The position numbers and the translations under genes are program-made. Under the pieces are notes generated by a model, which did not search any database, was not told the DNA's origin, and worked only from the letters and a program-made list of their open reading frames with translations. Positions 15,177 through 23,469 of a DNA stretch of 64,000 bases are shown here, piece by piece. This stretch comes from Clostridiales bacterium. Lineage in GTDB: Bacteria; Bacillota; Clostridia; Christensenellales; Aristaeellaceae. Where the stretch lies: assembly GCA_015056365.1 (NCBI GenBank), contig SVGM01000015.1:1-64000 (forward strand), written 5' to 3'. The first letter of the stretch is position 1; each line of letters starts with the position of its first letter.

Positions 15177-16211
15177 TTACTGGAGCTTAAAGGTAGTGTA
15201 CAGCTCGTTGTAGAGGGTTTCGGTTTCGCCGACATTGAGGATGAACTCAGCCTGAGCAACCAGCTCGGGGTCAACGTTCATCACGGGGTCGTTGACGTAC
15301 TGAGAGCTGAGGTAACCGGTGGCAGCCTGGTTCACGCACATATACATCTGGGCTTCTGCGTTGCGGGCGGCGATAGCGGGCTGCATCATGTAGTTGAGCA
15401 GCGCATGGGCGTTCTCCACGTTTTCAGCATTGCTGGGGATGACGTAGCCATCGATGCCATAGCCCAGGCCTTCGGTGGGGTACACCACCTGATAGTCGGG
15501 ATAAAGGCTCTTGACCATGTAAACAAAGGGGGTGAACATGAAGCCAACGCTGGCTTCCTTGGTTTCCATGGCAGTGACGCTTTCCAGATCGCCAAAGGCC
15601 AGGATGTTGGGATAGAGGCTCATCATCTTCTCCTGAGCCTGCTTGAGCAGGTCGGGATCAGTCTCGTTCATGCCGTAGCCCATGGTCTTGAGGGTGATAC
15701 CCAGCAGGATGCGGGCGCTGTCCATAACGACCACGCTGTCAGCCAGCTCGGGACGCCACAGATCTTCGTAGCTGGTGATCTCGAAGGGAACTGCTTCCGG
15801 ATCGTAGATGATCAGCGGGCAGCCGGCCACGTGAGGGATCACGTACTCGTTTTCGGGATCATAGTACTGGGAGAGATACTGGGGATTCAGGTTTTCGTAG
15901 TTGGGCAGGAGAGACTTGTCCAGCTTCTGCAGCAGACCAGCCTGACGCAGAATGTCCAGAGAGTAGTCGCTGGTAATGATCAGGTCGTAGCCGGAGGCGC
16001 CCTGGGTCATCTTGGTGAGCATATCGTCAATGGACTCCATGGGGGACCAGATGACCTTGATACCGGTATCCTCTTCGAACTCCGTCAGGGTCACGTCATC
16101 GATGTAGCCATACCAGCTGAGAATGTTGACCACCTTTTCCTCCTGAGCAAGACCCGTCAAGGGCATGGCCATCAGGCAGAGCGCGATCATCAGGGAAAGC
16201 AATTTTTTCAT
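15177..16211 (-). CDS. potD: spermidine/putrescine ABC transporter substrate-binding protein PotD
   Basis: A 344-aa protein, last of the pot operon. Signal peptide MKKLLSLMIALCLMAMPLTG is followed by VVNILSWYGYIDDVTLTEFE, the PotD-family opening, then GYDLIITSDYSLDILRQAGL and typical lobes to the end. AAAGGAG is 9 nt from ATG 16211. It captures polyamine outside the membrane for PotBC. The only signal-peptide Cys (C12) does not fit a lipobox (ALC), so cleavage after GLA by signal peptidase I is more likely than lipid anchoring, which is unusual for a Gram-positive binding protein. Polyamine specificity is inferred from family only. Confidence 0.9.
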   Translation of the reverse strand: MKKLLSLMIALCLMAMPLTGLAQEEKVVNILSWYGYIDDVTLTEFEEDTGIKVIWSPMESIDDMLTKMTQGASGYDLIITSDYSLDILRQAGLLQKLDKSLLPNYENLNPQYLSQYYDPENEYVIPHVAGCPLIIYDPEAVPFEITSYEDLWRPELADSVVVMDSARILLGITLKTMGYGMNETDPDLLKQAQEKMMSLYPNILAFGDLESVTAMETKEASVGFMFTPFVYMVKSLYPDYQVVYPTEGLGYGIDGYVIPSNAENVENAHALLNYMMQPAIAARNAEAQMYMCVNQAATGYLSSQYVNDPVMNVDPELVAQAEFILNVGETETLYNELYTTFKLQ

Positions 16212-16275
16212 GGTGTATTTCTCCTTTCGATGAATCGATTTGGACTTTATATCAACGCCATAACGGCGGGATCAA

Positions 16276-17109
16276 TCAGCTTCGCGCAGAGACATACTTC
16301 CTTTGCACGCTGCGAAGGGAAGAGATGTAGCGGCCGAAGGCGACCAGCGTAAAGACCAGCCCGATCATCAGTGTACACAAGGCATTGATCTGCGGGCTTA
16401 CGCCTACTTTCACGCTGGAGTAGATCAGAATGGGCAAGGTTCCCTGACCTGCGCCGTATACGAAGAAGCTGATGACGAAATCGTCCAGCGACATGGCCAG
16501 CGCCAGAAAAGCGCCGCTGATGATGGCGGGACGGCACAGGGGAAGGGTGATGTCCAGCAATACCCTGAACGGCGAAGCACCCAGGTCGCGGGCTGCGTCG
16601 AAAAGGGCGGTATCCATTCCCACCAGCTGGCTTTTCACCGTCAGGAAAACGTAGGGGATACAGAACGTGGTGTGCGCCAGAATGAGCCGAAGTTCGTTAC
16701 CCTGAAAGCCAGCAGCATTGAACAGAACCAGGAATGCCAGGCCGAGGATGATCTCCGGGATCATAATGGGAAGAACGGCCAGTGATTCCATCACGGTATC
16801 CATGCGGCTGGATTTCCGTTTCTCATTCAGTGTACGCTGCGCCATTCCGATGGCGCCCAGTGTACCGATGACGCTGGAAATCAGTACCGACCAGAAAGCA
16901 ACGTTCAGGCTCAATAGCAGCGCCTGGCCGATCTGGTTACGGCCAAAGAACAGTTCGTGATACCAATGCGTCGACCAGCCGGTAAAGGCCAGGGGAATAC
17001 GGGCGGTATTGGCGTTAAAGGAGTATACTACCACTACCACGATGGGCAGATAGAGAACGACCAGCACGATTGAGAGGAAGATAATGGAGCCGGCAGAACG
17101 TTTTTTCAT
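16276..17109 (-). CDS. potC: polyamine ABC transporter permease PotC
   Basis: A protein of about 277 aa starting at MKKRSAGSIIFLSIVLVVLY. ATG 17109 is preferred to 17115 because GAGGAGG overlapping the potB stop (TGAGGAGG) is about 8 nt away, whereas 17115 is only 1-2 nt away. Six membrane helices and the binding-protein-dependent permease loop (FDAARDLGASPFRVLLDITL, with the E/D-A-A-x-x-L-G motif that contacts the ATPase) are present. It forms the channel with PotB. Confidence 0.92.
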   Translation of the reverse strand: MKKRSAGSIIFLSIVLVVLYLPIVVVVVYSFNANTARIPLAFTGWSTHWYHELFFGRNQIGQALLLSLNVAFWSVLISSVIGTLGAIGMAQRTLNEKRKSSRMDTVMESLAVLPIMIPEIILGLAFLVLFNAAGFQGNELRLILAHTTFCIPYVFLTVKSQLVGMDTALFDAARDLGASPFRVLLDITLPLCRPAIISGAFLALAMSLDDFVISFFVYGAGQGTLPILIYSSVKVGVSPQINALCTLMIGLVFTLVAFGRYISSLRSVQRKYVSARS

Positions 17110-17121
17110 CTCCATTCCTCC

Positions 17122-17982
17122 TCAGAACAGGCTCAATTCGCCATTGCTGCCGCCTGCACGGCGGTATACGGCGATGACGGCACAGGTAACGGTGAGCAAC
17201 AGTACACTCAGGGCGGCGGCCATAGGCAGATTCCGTCCTTTGTACAGGCTCTGGATCAGTCCGCCGGCAAGGACCGTTTTGCTGCCTCCCAGCAGGTCGC
17301 TGAGGAAGAAAAGGCCCATGGATGGGATGAACACCAGCACGCAGCCCGCCATCAGACCGGACAGCGTCAGCGGGATGGTGATGGTGAAGAATGCCTTCAG
17401 TGGGTTGGCGCCCAGGTCTCGTGCAGCCTCCACAACGGAAAAGTCCATCTTATCCACGGCGGTGTAGCTGGGCAGAATCATAAAGGGGATCAGGGCGTAC
17501 ACCATGCCCAGAAGAACCGCTCCCTCGGTGTTCAACAGCTTGAGCGGCTTGGTGATTAGCCCCAGCTTATCCAGAATCGTATTGATGGGCCCGTTGCCCA
17601 TCAACAGAATCCGCCAGCCATAGATGCGGATCAGCGCGTTGGTCCAGAACGGAACGATGATCAGCAGCAGCACTACGGAACGCGCTCCAGAGCTGAGTCG
17701 GGCCATCAGATAGCCGAAGGGATAACCAATCAGGACGCAGATCACAGTCGTGGCGGCGGCCAGTTTCAGGCTTTCCAGCAAAACACGCAGATACTGTGGG
17801 TCGGCAAGTCGTGCATAGTTGGAAAGCGTGACCTCGTTGGTGACGCCGATCAGTTCGTCGCGGGTAAGAAAACTCAGTCCAATGATATACAAAAGTGCAA
17901 CGAAAACGAATGCGATCGTCCACAGATACATGGGCAGTTTCAGCAGCATACTGAACCGTCGGTCGCTTTTGCGGATGCTCAT
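17122..17982 (-). CDS. potB: polyamine ABC transporter permease PotB
   Basis: A 286-aa six-helix permease with the coupling motif VVEAARDLGANPLKAFFTIT. The start overlaps the potA stop by 4 bp (17979-17982) and the stop overlaps the potC ribosome-binding site, so the genes are tightly coupled. It pairs with PotC as the transmembrane channel. Confidence 0.93.
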   Translation of the reverse strand: MSIRKSDRRFSMLLKLPMYLWTIAFVFVALLYIIGLSFLTRDELIGVTNEVTLSNYARLADPQYLRVLLESLKLAAATTVICVLIGYPFGYLMARLSSGARSVVLLLIIVPFWTNALIRIYGWRILLMGNGPINTILDKLGLITKPLKLLNTEGAVLLGMVYALIPFMILPSYTAVDKMDFSVVEAARDLGANPLKAFFTITIPLTLSGLMAGCVLVFIPSMGLFFLSDLLGGSKTVLAGGLIQSLYKGRNLPMAAALSVLLLTVTCAVIAVYRRAGGSNGELSLF

Positions 17983-19085
17983 GCCATTCCTCCCATATCT
18001 GCGTCGTCAGGAACGGCCGGTGTATGCTTCTGACTCCAGCCCACATAAACCTCGCTGCCTACCGGGAAAGCATCCATTTCGGAGGACTGATTCACGGCGT
18101 TGATGGTCAGGCCGTCGCTGAGCGCAATCTGTGTGTGCTGCATACCGCCTGAATACGCTTTGCTGATGATGGTTCCGCGAAGGTCCATGCCGTGCTGCGG
18201 CTCATTGCCATACCGGATGCGCTGCGGCCTGATGCAGGCAACAGCGGCATCGCCGACGGAGGGGCGATACGCCGCACAGGCGATGGACGGAATGGAAACG
18301 CAGTCTACATCAAGCACCATCAGACCGTCTTCATCGCAGGACAGCACCTTTCCACGCAGCAGATTGCTCTGGCCGATAAACCCGGCGGTAAAGAGAGTGG
18401 TTGGATGCTCGTACACTTCTTCGGGAGAACCGATCTGCTCTACCTTGCCGTCCCGCATCACCACGATGCGGGTGGACATGTTCAGCGCTTCCTCCTGGTC
18501 GTGGGTGATGTAGATGAAAGTGATGCCCAGCTGTTGCTGAAGGCGCTTCAGTTCGGTCTGCATCTCTTGGCGGAGTTTCAGATCCAGCGCACCGAGGGGT
18601 TCGTCAAGTAACAGTACCTTGGGCTGAAGAACCACCGCACGGGCAATGGCTACTCGCTGGCGCTGGCCGCCGCTGAGCTGGTTAGGCATACGCTTTTCAT
18701 AGCCGCTAAGCCGCACCAGAGAAAGGGCGTCTGCTATGCGCTTTTTCTGTTCCGCTTTGCCCACGCCGCGGATTTTCAGGCCGTAAGCGATGTTCTGAAA
18801 TACATTCATGTGGGGGAAAAGAGCATAGCTTTGAAAAACGGTGTTCACGTCCCGTTTTTCCGGAGGCTGCTGGGTCACGTCATTTCCCTCAAGATATACG
18901 CTGCCCTCGGTGGGCTGCTCCAGCCCCGCGATGATGCGCAGGGTCGTGGTCTTACCACAGCCGGAAGGCCCCAGCAGCGTGAGAAATTCACCGGGCTGAA
19001 CTTCCAAATCCAGATGGTGAAGCACCATACCGCTTCCATAATCCTTACACAGGTTTTTCACCTGCAGAATCGCGTTTTCACTCAT
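17979..19085 (-). CDS. potA: polyamine ABC transporter ATPase PotA
   Basis: A 368-aa ABC ATPase: Walker A GPSGCGKTT, signature LSGGQRQRVAIARA, Walker B VLLLDEPLGALD, switch His in YITHDQEEAL, and a C-terminal TOBE_2 domain (about 280-355) as in the PotA/FbpC group. It energises polyamine import through PotBC. The ATG overlaps the end of the upstream regulator by 8 bp. Confidence 0.94.
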   Translation of the reverse strand: MSENAILQVKNLCKDYGSGMVLHHLDLEVQPGEFLTLLGPSGCGKTTTLRIIAGLEQPTEGSVYLEGNDVTQQPPEKRDVNTVFQSYALFPHMNVFQNIAYGLKIRGVGKAEQKKRIADALSLVRLSGYEKRMPNQLSGGQRQRVAIARAVVLQPKVLLLDEPLGALDLKLRQEMQTELKRLQQQLGITFIYITHDQEEALNMSTRIVVMRDGKVEQIGSPEEVYEHPTTLFTAGFIGQSNLLRGKVLSCDEDGLMVLDVDCVSIPSIACAAYRPSVGDAAVACIRPQRIRYGNEPQHGMDLRGTIISKAYSGGMQHTQIALSDGLTINAVNQSSEMDAFPVGSEVYVGWSQKHTPAVPDDADMGGMA

Positions 19086-19380
19086 GGGATAGCTCCTTCT
19101 TTGAGGTTTCGGTACACAGAACCTGCAAAAGGTCCTTTATGCTGGGCCAGATCTCCTGATTGATAGAATACACTGTGGCGCATCCCTCTTTGTGGGCATG
19201 GACCAGGTTGGCTTCCACCAGCAGCTTCATGTGATAGCTGATGGTCGGCTGTGTGCATAAAAAAGCACGATGAATCTCGCACCCGTTCATATCCTTCTCC
19301 GAAAGCATATTCAGGATGATGAGCCGGGTTTCATCGCACAGTACCTTCAGTATGGGGATGGAAGATTGATAACAGTTCAT
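19078..19380 (-). CDS. ArsR/SmtB-type winged-helix regulator leading the pot operon
   Basis: A 100-aa winged-helix repressor: ILKVLCDETRLIILNMLSEK, EIHRAFLCTQPTISYHMKLL (recognition helix), then a wing EGCATVYSINQEIW. The start ATG 19380 has GGGAGGAAC upstream. The stop overlaps potA by 8 bp, so it is the first gene of the transporter operon. The ArsR metal-site motif ELCVCDL is absent, so metal sensing is not expected. I infer a local regulator of polyamine uptake through the GAATATATTC palindrome in its promoter. Confidence 0.87.
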   Translation of the reverse strand: MNCYQSSIPILKVLCDETRLIILNMLSEKDMNGCEIHRAFLCTQPTISYHMKLLVEANLVHAHKEGCATVYSINQEIWPSIKDLLQVLCTETSKKELSHE

Positions 19381-19418
19381 GAGTTCCTCCCAAAATAATA
19401 TAGAAAACTTTCAATATC

Positions 19419-19453
19419 GAATATATTCTATAATATGACCGTACACTTGTCAA
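19419..19453 (-). promoter_or_regulatory. promoter of the ArsR-pot operon with palindrome
   Basis: On the minus strand, TTGACA (19448-19453), a 17-bp spacer and TAGAAT (19425-19430). GAATATATTC (19419-19428) is a perfect 10-bp palindrome overlapping the -10, and a wider A/T inverted repeat surrounds it. Confidence 0.8.
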
Positions 19454-19457
19454 TGCT

Positions 19458-19486
19458 TTGACACCCAATAGCCGGAATGGTATAAT
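19458..19486 (+). promoter_or_regulatory. consensus promoter of the TraX gene
   Basis: TTGACA (19458-19463), a 17-bp spacer and TATAAT (19481-19486): a perfect sigma-A promoter. Its -35 is 4 bp from the -35 of the divergent pot promoter. Confidence 0.9.
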
Positions 19487-19516
19487 AGCGCTGAAATTCA
19501 GGGGGAGGGGCTGCAT

Positions 19517-20308
19517 ATGTCGTCTGTTTCGCTGCCCGAGCGCAGGGATTCCATTCAGGGCAATACCGATACTTCGCTGCTGAAGACGCTTGCGCTGATC
19601 TTTATGCTGATCGACCATATCGGCGCCAGGGTGATCACCGGCGTTCCTGAACTGAGAATCATCGGGCGCATGGCGTTTCCGCTCTATGCCTGGTGTTTGG
19701 TGGTTGGCAGCGTCAAAACCAGCAATCCGTGGAAATACGCGTTTCGTCTGTTGGTGATGGCCGTGGTGTCTCAGCCGCTGTACATGATGGCGCTGCAGCA
19801 TAAGATCACCGATCTGAATATCCTCTTTACGCTGTTTCTCGCGTTGATGGCCATTGTCGGCATCCAGAAACAGTTTTGTTTCAGTCAGTTCTGGGCGCCT
19901 GCCCTGTGTTATGCGGCGCTTGCATTTCTCAATGTGGACTACGGCTGGAAGGGTATTACCTTTATCCTGCTTTTGTACGCCGTGCGCAATACACGAATGG
20001 GCCTGATTGCGGCCTATATGGCCTTTGCCCTGTTCTGGGGAAGCAGCAGCTCGTCCGTGAATACGCTTTTCGGAATGCAACTCACATTCCTGAAATGGCC
20101 AGGCGTGGATGGGCTGCTGAAAGCGCTGTTCCGCCTGCAGGGAATGGTTTGGCTGTCTTTGCCGCTCATTGCGATCCCGATGCATTCGGATTTTCGCATG
20201 CCCAAGTGGCTGGGATACGCACTCTATCCCATGCATCTTGTTTTGTTGATCATCCTCCGTATGCTGATCAATGGAACATCCCTTGCCACATTGCTGGCCG
20301 TTTTTTGA
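19517..20308 (+). CDS. TraX-family integral membrane protein
   Basis: A 263-aa polytopic protein with about eight hydrophobic helices. LLKTLALIFMLIDHIGARVI and RMAFPLYAWCLVVGSVKTSN are the TraX-family opening, and YPMHLVLLIILR the close, resembling acyltransferase-3 folds. TraX acetylates F-pilin in E. coli, but chromosomal homologues in Bacillota have no known pilin. A GGGGGAGGGG site precedes ATG 19517. Function is open. Confidence 0.85.
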   Translation: MSSVSLPERRDSIQGNTDTSLLKTLALIFMLIDHIGARVITGVPELRIIGRMAFPLYAWCLVVGSVKTSNPWKYAFRLLVMAVVSQPLYMMALQHKITDLNILFTLFLALMAIVGIQKQFCFSQFWAPALCYAALAFLNVDYGWKGITFILLLYAVRNTRMGLIAAYMAFALFWGSSSSSVNTLFGMQLTFLKWPGVDGLLKALFRLQGMVWLSLPLIAIPMHSDFRMPKWLGYALYPMHLVLLIILRMLINGTSLATLLAVF

Positions 20309-20347
20309 GGGATTTCACTGAACGTTTGACGATTTTGGGAGGTTACC

Positions 20348-21235
20348 ATGCATAGCTACAAAGTTTATGTTGACGCAACTGCGGACATCCCCAAGGATCT
20401 TCAGGAACGTTTTCGCATCGGTGTCTTGCCGATTCCTGTAACCATTGGCGATCAGTCGTTTATGAGCGGCACAGAACTGGACAATGTTACCTTTTTCCAG
20501 ATGATGGACGAATTCAGCGGAATCCCGGTGACTTCGCAGATCACACCCTATGTGTTTGAGGAGCTGTACCAAAAGGAATACCAGGCTGGCAGAAAAAATC
20601 TGCTGCTTTTCCTCATCAATTCCAGGGGTTCTGCAACGTATAACAACGCCGTGGCCGCTCGCGAAGCATTCTATGCCGAAAACGAGGGCGCTCGGGATCA
20701 AATGAATATCCATCTGTTTGATGGTGCCAGCTATAGCGCAGGTTACGGCTATCCTGCTATCATCGCTGCCCAAAAACTGGAGATGGGTATTCCTGTGGAT
20801 GAGGTGCTTCGTCTTACAGAGAAGCTATTGACCAAACAGTGTATCTACTTTGGTCTGTATTCCCTAAAATACGCAGGAAAATCCGGTCGAATCCCCAGCG
20901 CGGCCGTCTTTGTGGGCGAGGCGCTTGGCATCAAGCCGATTATGAAGCTCTGGGATCACGCCATTACCACGGAGGGCAAAGCGCGAGGCGACAAGAAACT
21001 GGTTCGGGAGATCGTCAAAATGGTGTCGTCGGATATGGAACCCAAAACGCCGTATCATGTGCTCTACGGGAGCGACGAGACGGCACGCGATGAAATGATC
21101 GATGAGATGGAGAAAAAGATCGGTTATCCGCCGCAGTACTGTTTCCAGATCGGTCCTGCCATTGCCATCAACGCTGGTCACAAAGCCGTAGGCGTTTGCT
21201 TTCAGATGAAGCATAAAAAGAAAACAAAAGAATAA
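20348..21235 (+). CDS. DegV-family fatty-acid-binding protein
   Basis: A 295-aa DegV fold: VYVDATADIPKDLQERFRIG, VLPIPVTIGDQSF, GIPVTSQITPY (ligand-binding Ser/Thr), DGASYSAGYG, YSLKYAGKSGRIPSAAVFVG, and a C-terminal IGPAIAINAGHKAVGV. These proteins hold a fatty acid and supply FakB-type substrates to a FakA kinase in Bacillota. No fakA is nearby. GGGAGG lies before ATG 20348. It probably follows traX in one transcript. Confidence 0.92.
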   Translation: MHSYKVYVDATADIPKDLQERFRIGVLPIPVTIGDQSFMSGTELDNVTFFQMMDEFSGIPVTSQITPYVFEELYQKEYQAGRKNLLLFLINSRGSATYNNAVAAREAFYAENEGARDQMNIHLFDGASYSAGYGYPAIIAAQKLEMGIPVDEVLRLTEKLLTKQCIYFGLYSLKYAGKSGRIPSAAVFVGEALGIKPIMKLWDHAITTEGKARGDKKLVREIVKMVSSDMEPKTPYHVLYGSDETARDEMIDEMEKKIGYPPQYCFQIGPAIAINAGHKAVGVCFQMKHKKKTKE

Positions 21236-21242
21236 ATAACAT

Positions 21243-21273
21243 ATGGGCCGCATCAATACAGGATGCGGCCCAT
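21243..21273. terminator. bidirectional terminator between degV and HAD gene
   Basis: A perfect 12-bp stem ATGGGCCGCATC / GATGCGGCCCAT with a 7-nt loop between convergent genes. The minus-strand tail (GTTATTTATT) is U-rich. Confidence 0.85.
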
Positions 21274-21278
21274 GTTTG

Positions 21279-21908
21279 TCAGCTTTCGGTCAGTTTCTTT
21301 GCCAGTTCCTTCATACTCGCTGCGTACAGCTGCGCTTCAGGACCGAAATAGGCACCTTCCGGATCAAAGACCATACCAGCCATACCGGCGTTGTGGCCGC
21401 TTTCAATATCGATTCCCCGGTCGCCGATCATAATCGCGTCCTGGGGGTCGATCTGGAACTGATTCAGCAGGGACAGCAGCGCATCCGGTGCAGGCTTATG
21501 GGGGAATCCGTCGCAGGAAGTGACAGAACCGGTGAAATGTTCCCAGAGCCCATCTTGCTGGAGTAGCGTAATGGCAAGCGTGTCCCGGTGCGTATAGAGA
21601 TAGTGTTTGCACCCGGCTTCTTTGAGCGAAGCCAGACACTGTGCCAATCCTTCGTAGGGCGGAAAGACGGTCTCCAGCTTGTGCTGCTTATGGAAATCAT
21701 CAAGAAGCGCTTGTACATCCTTGTGATAACGCTCTGCAAAATGCTGCAAGGTATAGAAAACAGAATGTTTCAAAAGGGGCATCAGTTCGTCAGCGGAAAC
21801 AGCGCTCATGCCATGTTGCACCAGCGTACGGTTCATCGCCGCGCAAATGCGGGGATAGCTGTCGTACAGCGTACCGTCAAAGTCCCAGAAAAGATGATGG
21901 TATTTCAT
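21279..21908 (-). CDS. HAD-superfamily phosphatase (phosphoglycolate-phosphatase-like)
   Basis: A 209-aa HAD hydrolase with motif I DFDGTLYDS (nucleophile Asp in DxDGT), a helical C1 cap, motif II Thr in YLYTHRD, motif III Lys in HKPAPD and motif IV IGDRGIDIESG. The cap type and size fit phosphoglycolate phosphatase/Gph-like enzymes. The substrate is not known. It starts 5 bp after the stop of the CNNM gene, so the two form a transcription unit. Confidence 0.88.
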   Translation of the reverse strand: MKYHHLFWDFDGTLYDSYPRICAAMNRTLVQHGMSAVSADELMPLLKHSVFYTLQHFAERYHKDVQALLDDFHKQHKLETVFPPYEGLAQCLASLKEAGCKHYLYTHRDTLAITLLQQDGLWEHFTGSVTSCDGFPHKPAPDALLSLLNQFQIDPQDAIMIGDRGIDIESGHNAGMAGMVFDPEGAYFGPEAQLYAASMKELAKKLTES

Positions 21909-21913
21909 ATAGC

Positions 21914-23305
21914 TCAGCTTTTTGTATTTTTTTCCGTCTCAAGGCCGTCGGAAGCTTCGGGTGATTCCTCGGTCTGCGCAGAATCCTTTGCAGGTTCGCT
22001 GCACTTACTGACCAGTGCTTTTTCAATGCGGTGATCGCTAATTTCTTCAACTTTCACATGCAGTCCGGCTACGGTTACCTCAGGAGTGCTACCGTCTTCG
22101 GGAATAAAGGAGAAAGTGGAAAACACCAGACCGCCAAGCGTATCGTACTCTTCTTCCAGGGGCAGCACCATGCCCAGGGCATCGCCCAGGGTTTCCAGAT
22201 CCACCGTGCCGCTGACACGCCAGAGATTCTCTTCCAGCTTTTCGATCTCGTTGTCTTCGTTGGGATCAAATTCATCATAGATGTTGCCAACGATTTCTTC
22301 CAGCAGGTCTTCCATGGTGACGATGCCGCTCATGCCGCCGTATTCATCCACAACGACGGCCAGATGGATCTTTTGCTTTTGCATATTGCTGAACAGCGTA
22401 TCGGCAGCCACGGTTTCAGGCACCAGATATGCCGGACGGAGCAGCTCCCGCAGGCTTTTGGGATTCTCCGCGTGTTTGTTCAACAGGAAATTACGGGTGT
22501 TGAGCACGCCGATGATATCGTCGATGTCGCTGTCGTAGATGGGGAAACGGCTCAATCCGCTTTCGCGGATGGTCTTGAGGACTTCCTCATCGTTATCATC
22601 CACGTGCAGCGAAACGACGTCAATTCGATGGACCATCACATCTGCAGCGGTCATGTTGTTGAATTCGAAAATGTTTTCGATCATGGTACGCTCGTCCTGC
22701 TCGATAGTACCCTTTTCGCTGCCAATGTCCACCATCATGCGAATTTCTTCTTCTGTCACTTCTTCATTGGTTTCGTTGGGATTGATGCGAAGCAGGCGCA
22801 GGATGCCGTTGGTGCTGACGGTCAGCAGCCAGACGATGGGCTTAAAAATACGGCTGACAAAGCTGATCACACCGCAAGCCATGCGCGCGACTTTGTCAGG
22901 ATTCTGCAAAGCGATCCGTTTGGGAGCCAATTCGCCCAGAACGATCATGAAATAGCTCAGGATAAGCGTGATCAAAATAACGCATACCGTATTCAATGCG
23001 TCCAGCGAAATAAAGGTGACGCCAGCTTTATGCAGCGCTTCGGCGAGCATGGAAGCAAAACCGTCCGCCGCAAAAGCGCTGGCCAAAAAGCCGCTCAAAG
23101 TGATACAGACCTGAATGGTGGAGAGGAAGTTGGTGGGGGATTCAATGAGCCGAAGCATGATCTTCGCTTTCGCGTCTCCTTCTTCCGCCTGCCTGCGCAC
23201 CTTGTTATCGTTGACAGAAACCAGTGCGGTTTCCGTGGCCGCGAAAAATGCATTGATCAGGATCAAAAGAATCTGGACAAAAAGTTGACTGCCTATGGGA
23301 TCCAA
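21914..23305 (-). CDS. CNNM/CorC-HlyC-family membrane transporter with CBS pair
   Basis: A 463-aa protein from TTG 23305, whose GGGAGG is 8 nt upstream. Order: DUF21/CNNM membrane domain (about 1-190, ALVSVNDNKVRRQAEEGDAK), two CBS domains (about 210-330, MVHRIDVVSLHVDDNDEEVL and YDSDIDDIIGVLNTRNFLL), then the CorC_HlyC domain (about 350-430). The family is linked to Mg2+/Co2+ homeostasis, and haemolysin is a historical name. The 40-residue tail is acidic and not conserved. Confidence 0.9.
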   Translation of the reverse strand: MDPIGSQLFVQILLILINAFFAATETALVSVNDNKVRRQAEEGDAKAKIMLRLIESPTNFLSTIQVCITLSGFLASAFAADGFASMLAEALHKAGVTFISLDALNTVCVILITLILSYFMIVLGELAPKRIALQNPDKVARMACGVISFVSRIFKPIVWLLTVSTNGILRLLRINPNETNEEVTEEEIRMMVDIGSEKGTIEQDERTMIENIFEFNNMTAADVMVHRIDVVSLHVDDNDEEVLKTIRESGLSRFPIYDSDIDDIIGVLNTRNFLLNKHAENPKSLRELLRPAYLVPETVAADTLFSNMQKQKIHLAVVVDEYGGMSGIVTMEDLLEEIVGNIYDEFDPNEDNEIEKLEENLWRVSGTVDLETLGDALGMVLPLEEEYDTLGGLVFSTFSFIPEDGSTPEVTVAGLHVKVEEISDHRIEKALVSKCSEPAKDSAQTEESPEASDGLETEKNTKS

Positions 23306-23414
23306 GAAAAAAACCTCCCTTTATCATCTGCGGCTAACCGCATGATTTTTCATTATACCATAAATAGAACAAAAATGCATCATTTGTTTAAGAATATGGG
23401 CAGATGAGAAAACA

Positions 23415-23452
23415 GAAAACCGCCGCTTTGCAGATGAAAAGCGGCGGTTTTC
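23415..23452 (-). terminator. terminator of uxaC
   Basis: A 14-bp stem GAAAACCGCCGCTT / AAGCGGCGGTTTTC followed on the minus strand by TTTTCTGTTTTCTC. It also faces the CNNM promoter region. Confidence 0.88.
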
Positions 23453-23469
23453 CATGTGCTGTTAAGGAT

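Noticed and set aside
19517-20308. Conjugative element because of TraX
   Set aside because: TraX-family proteins are common chromosomal genes in Bacillota; no relaxase, coupling protein or other Tra gene is present.
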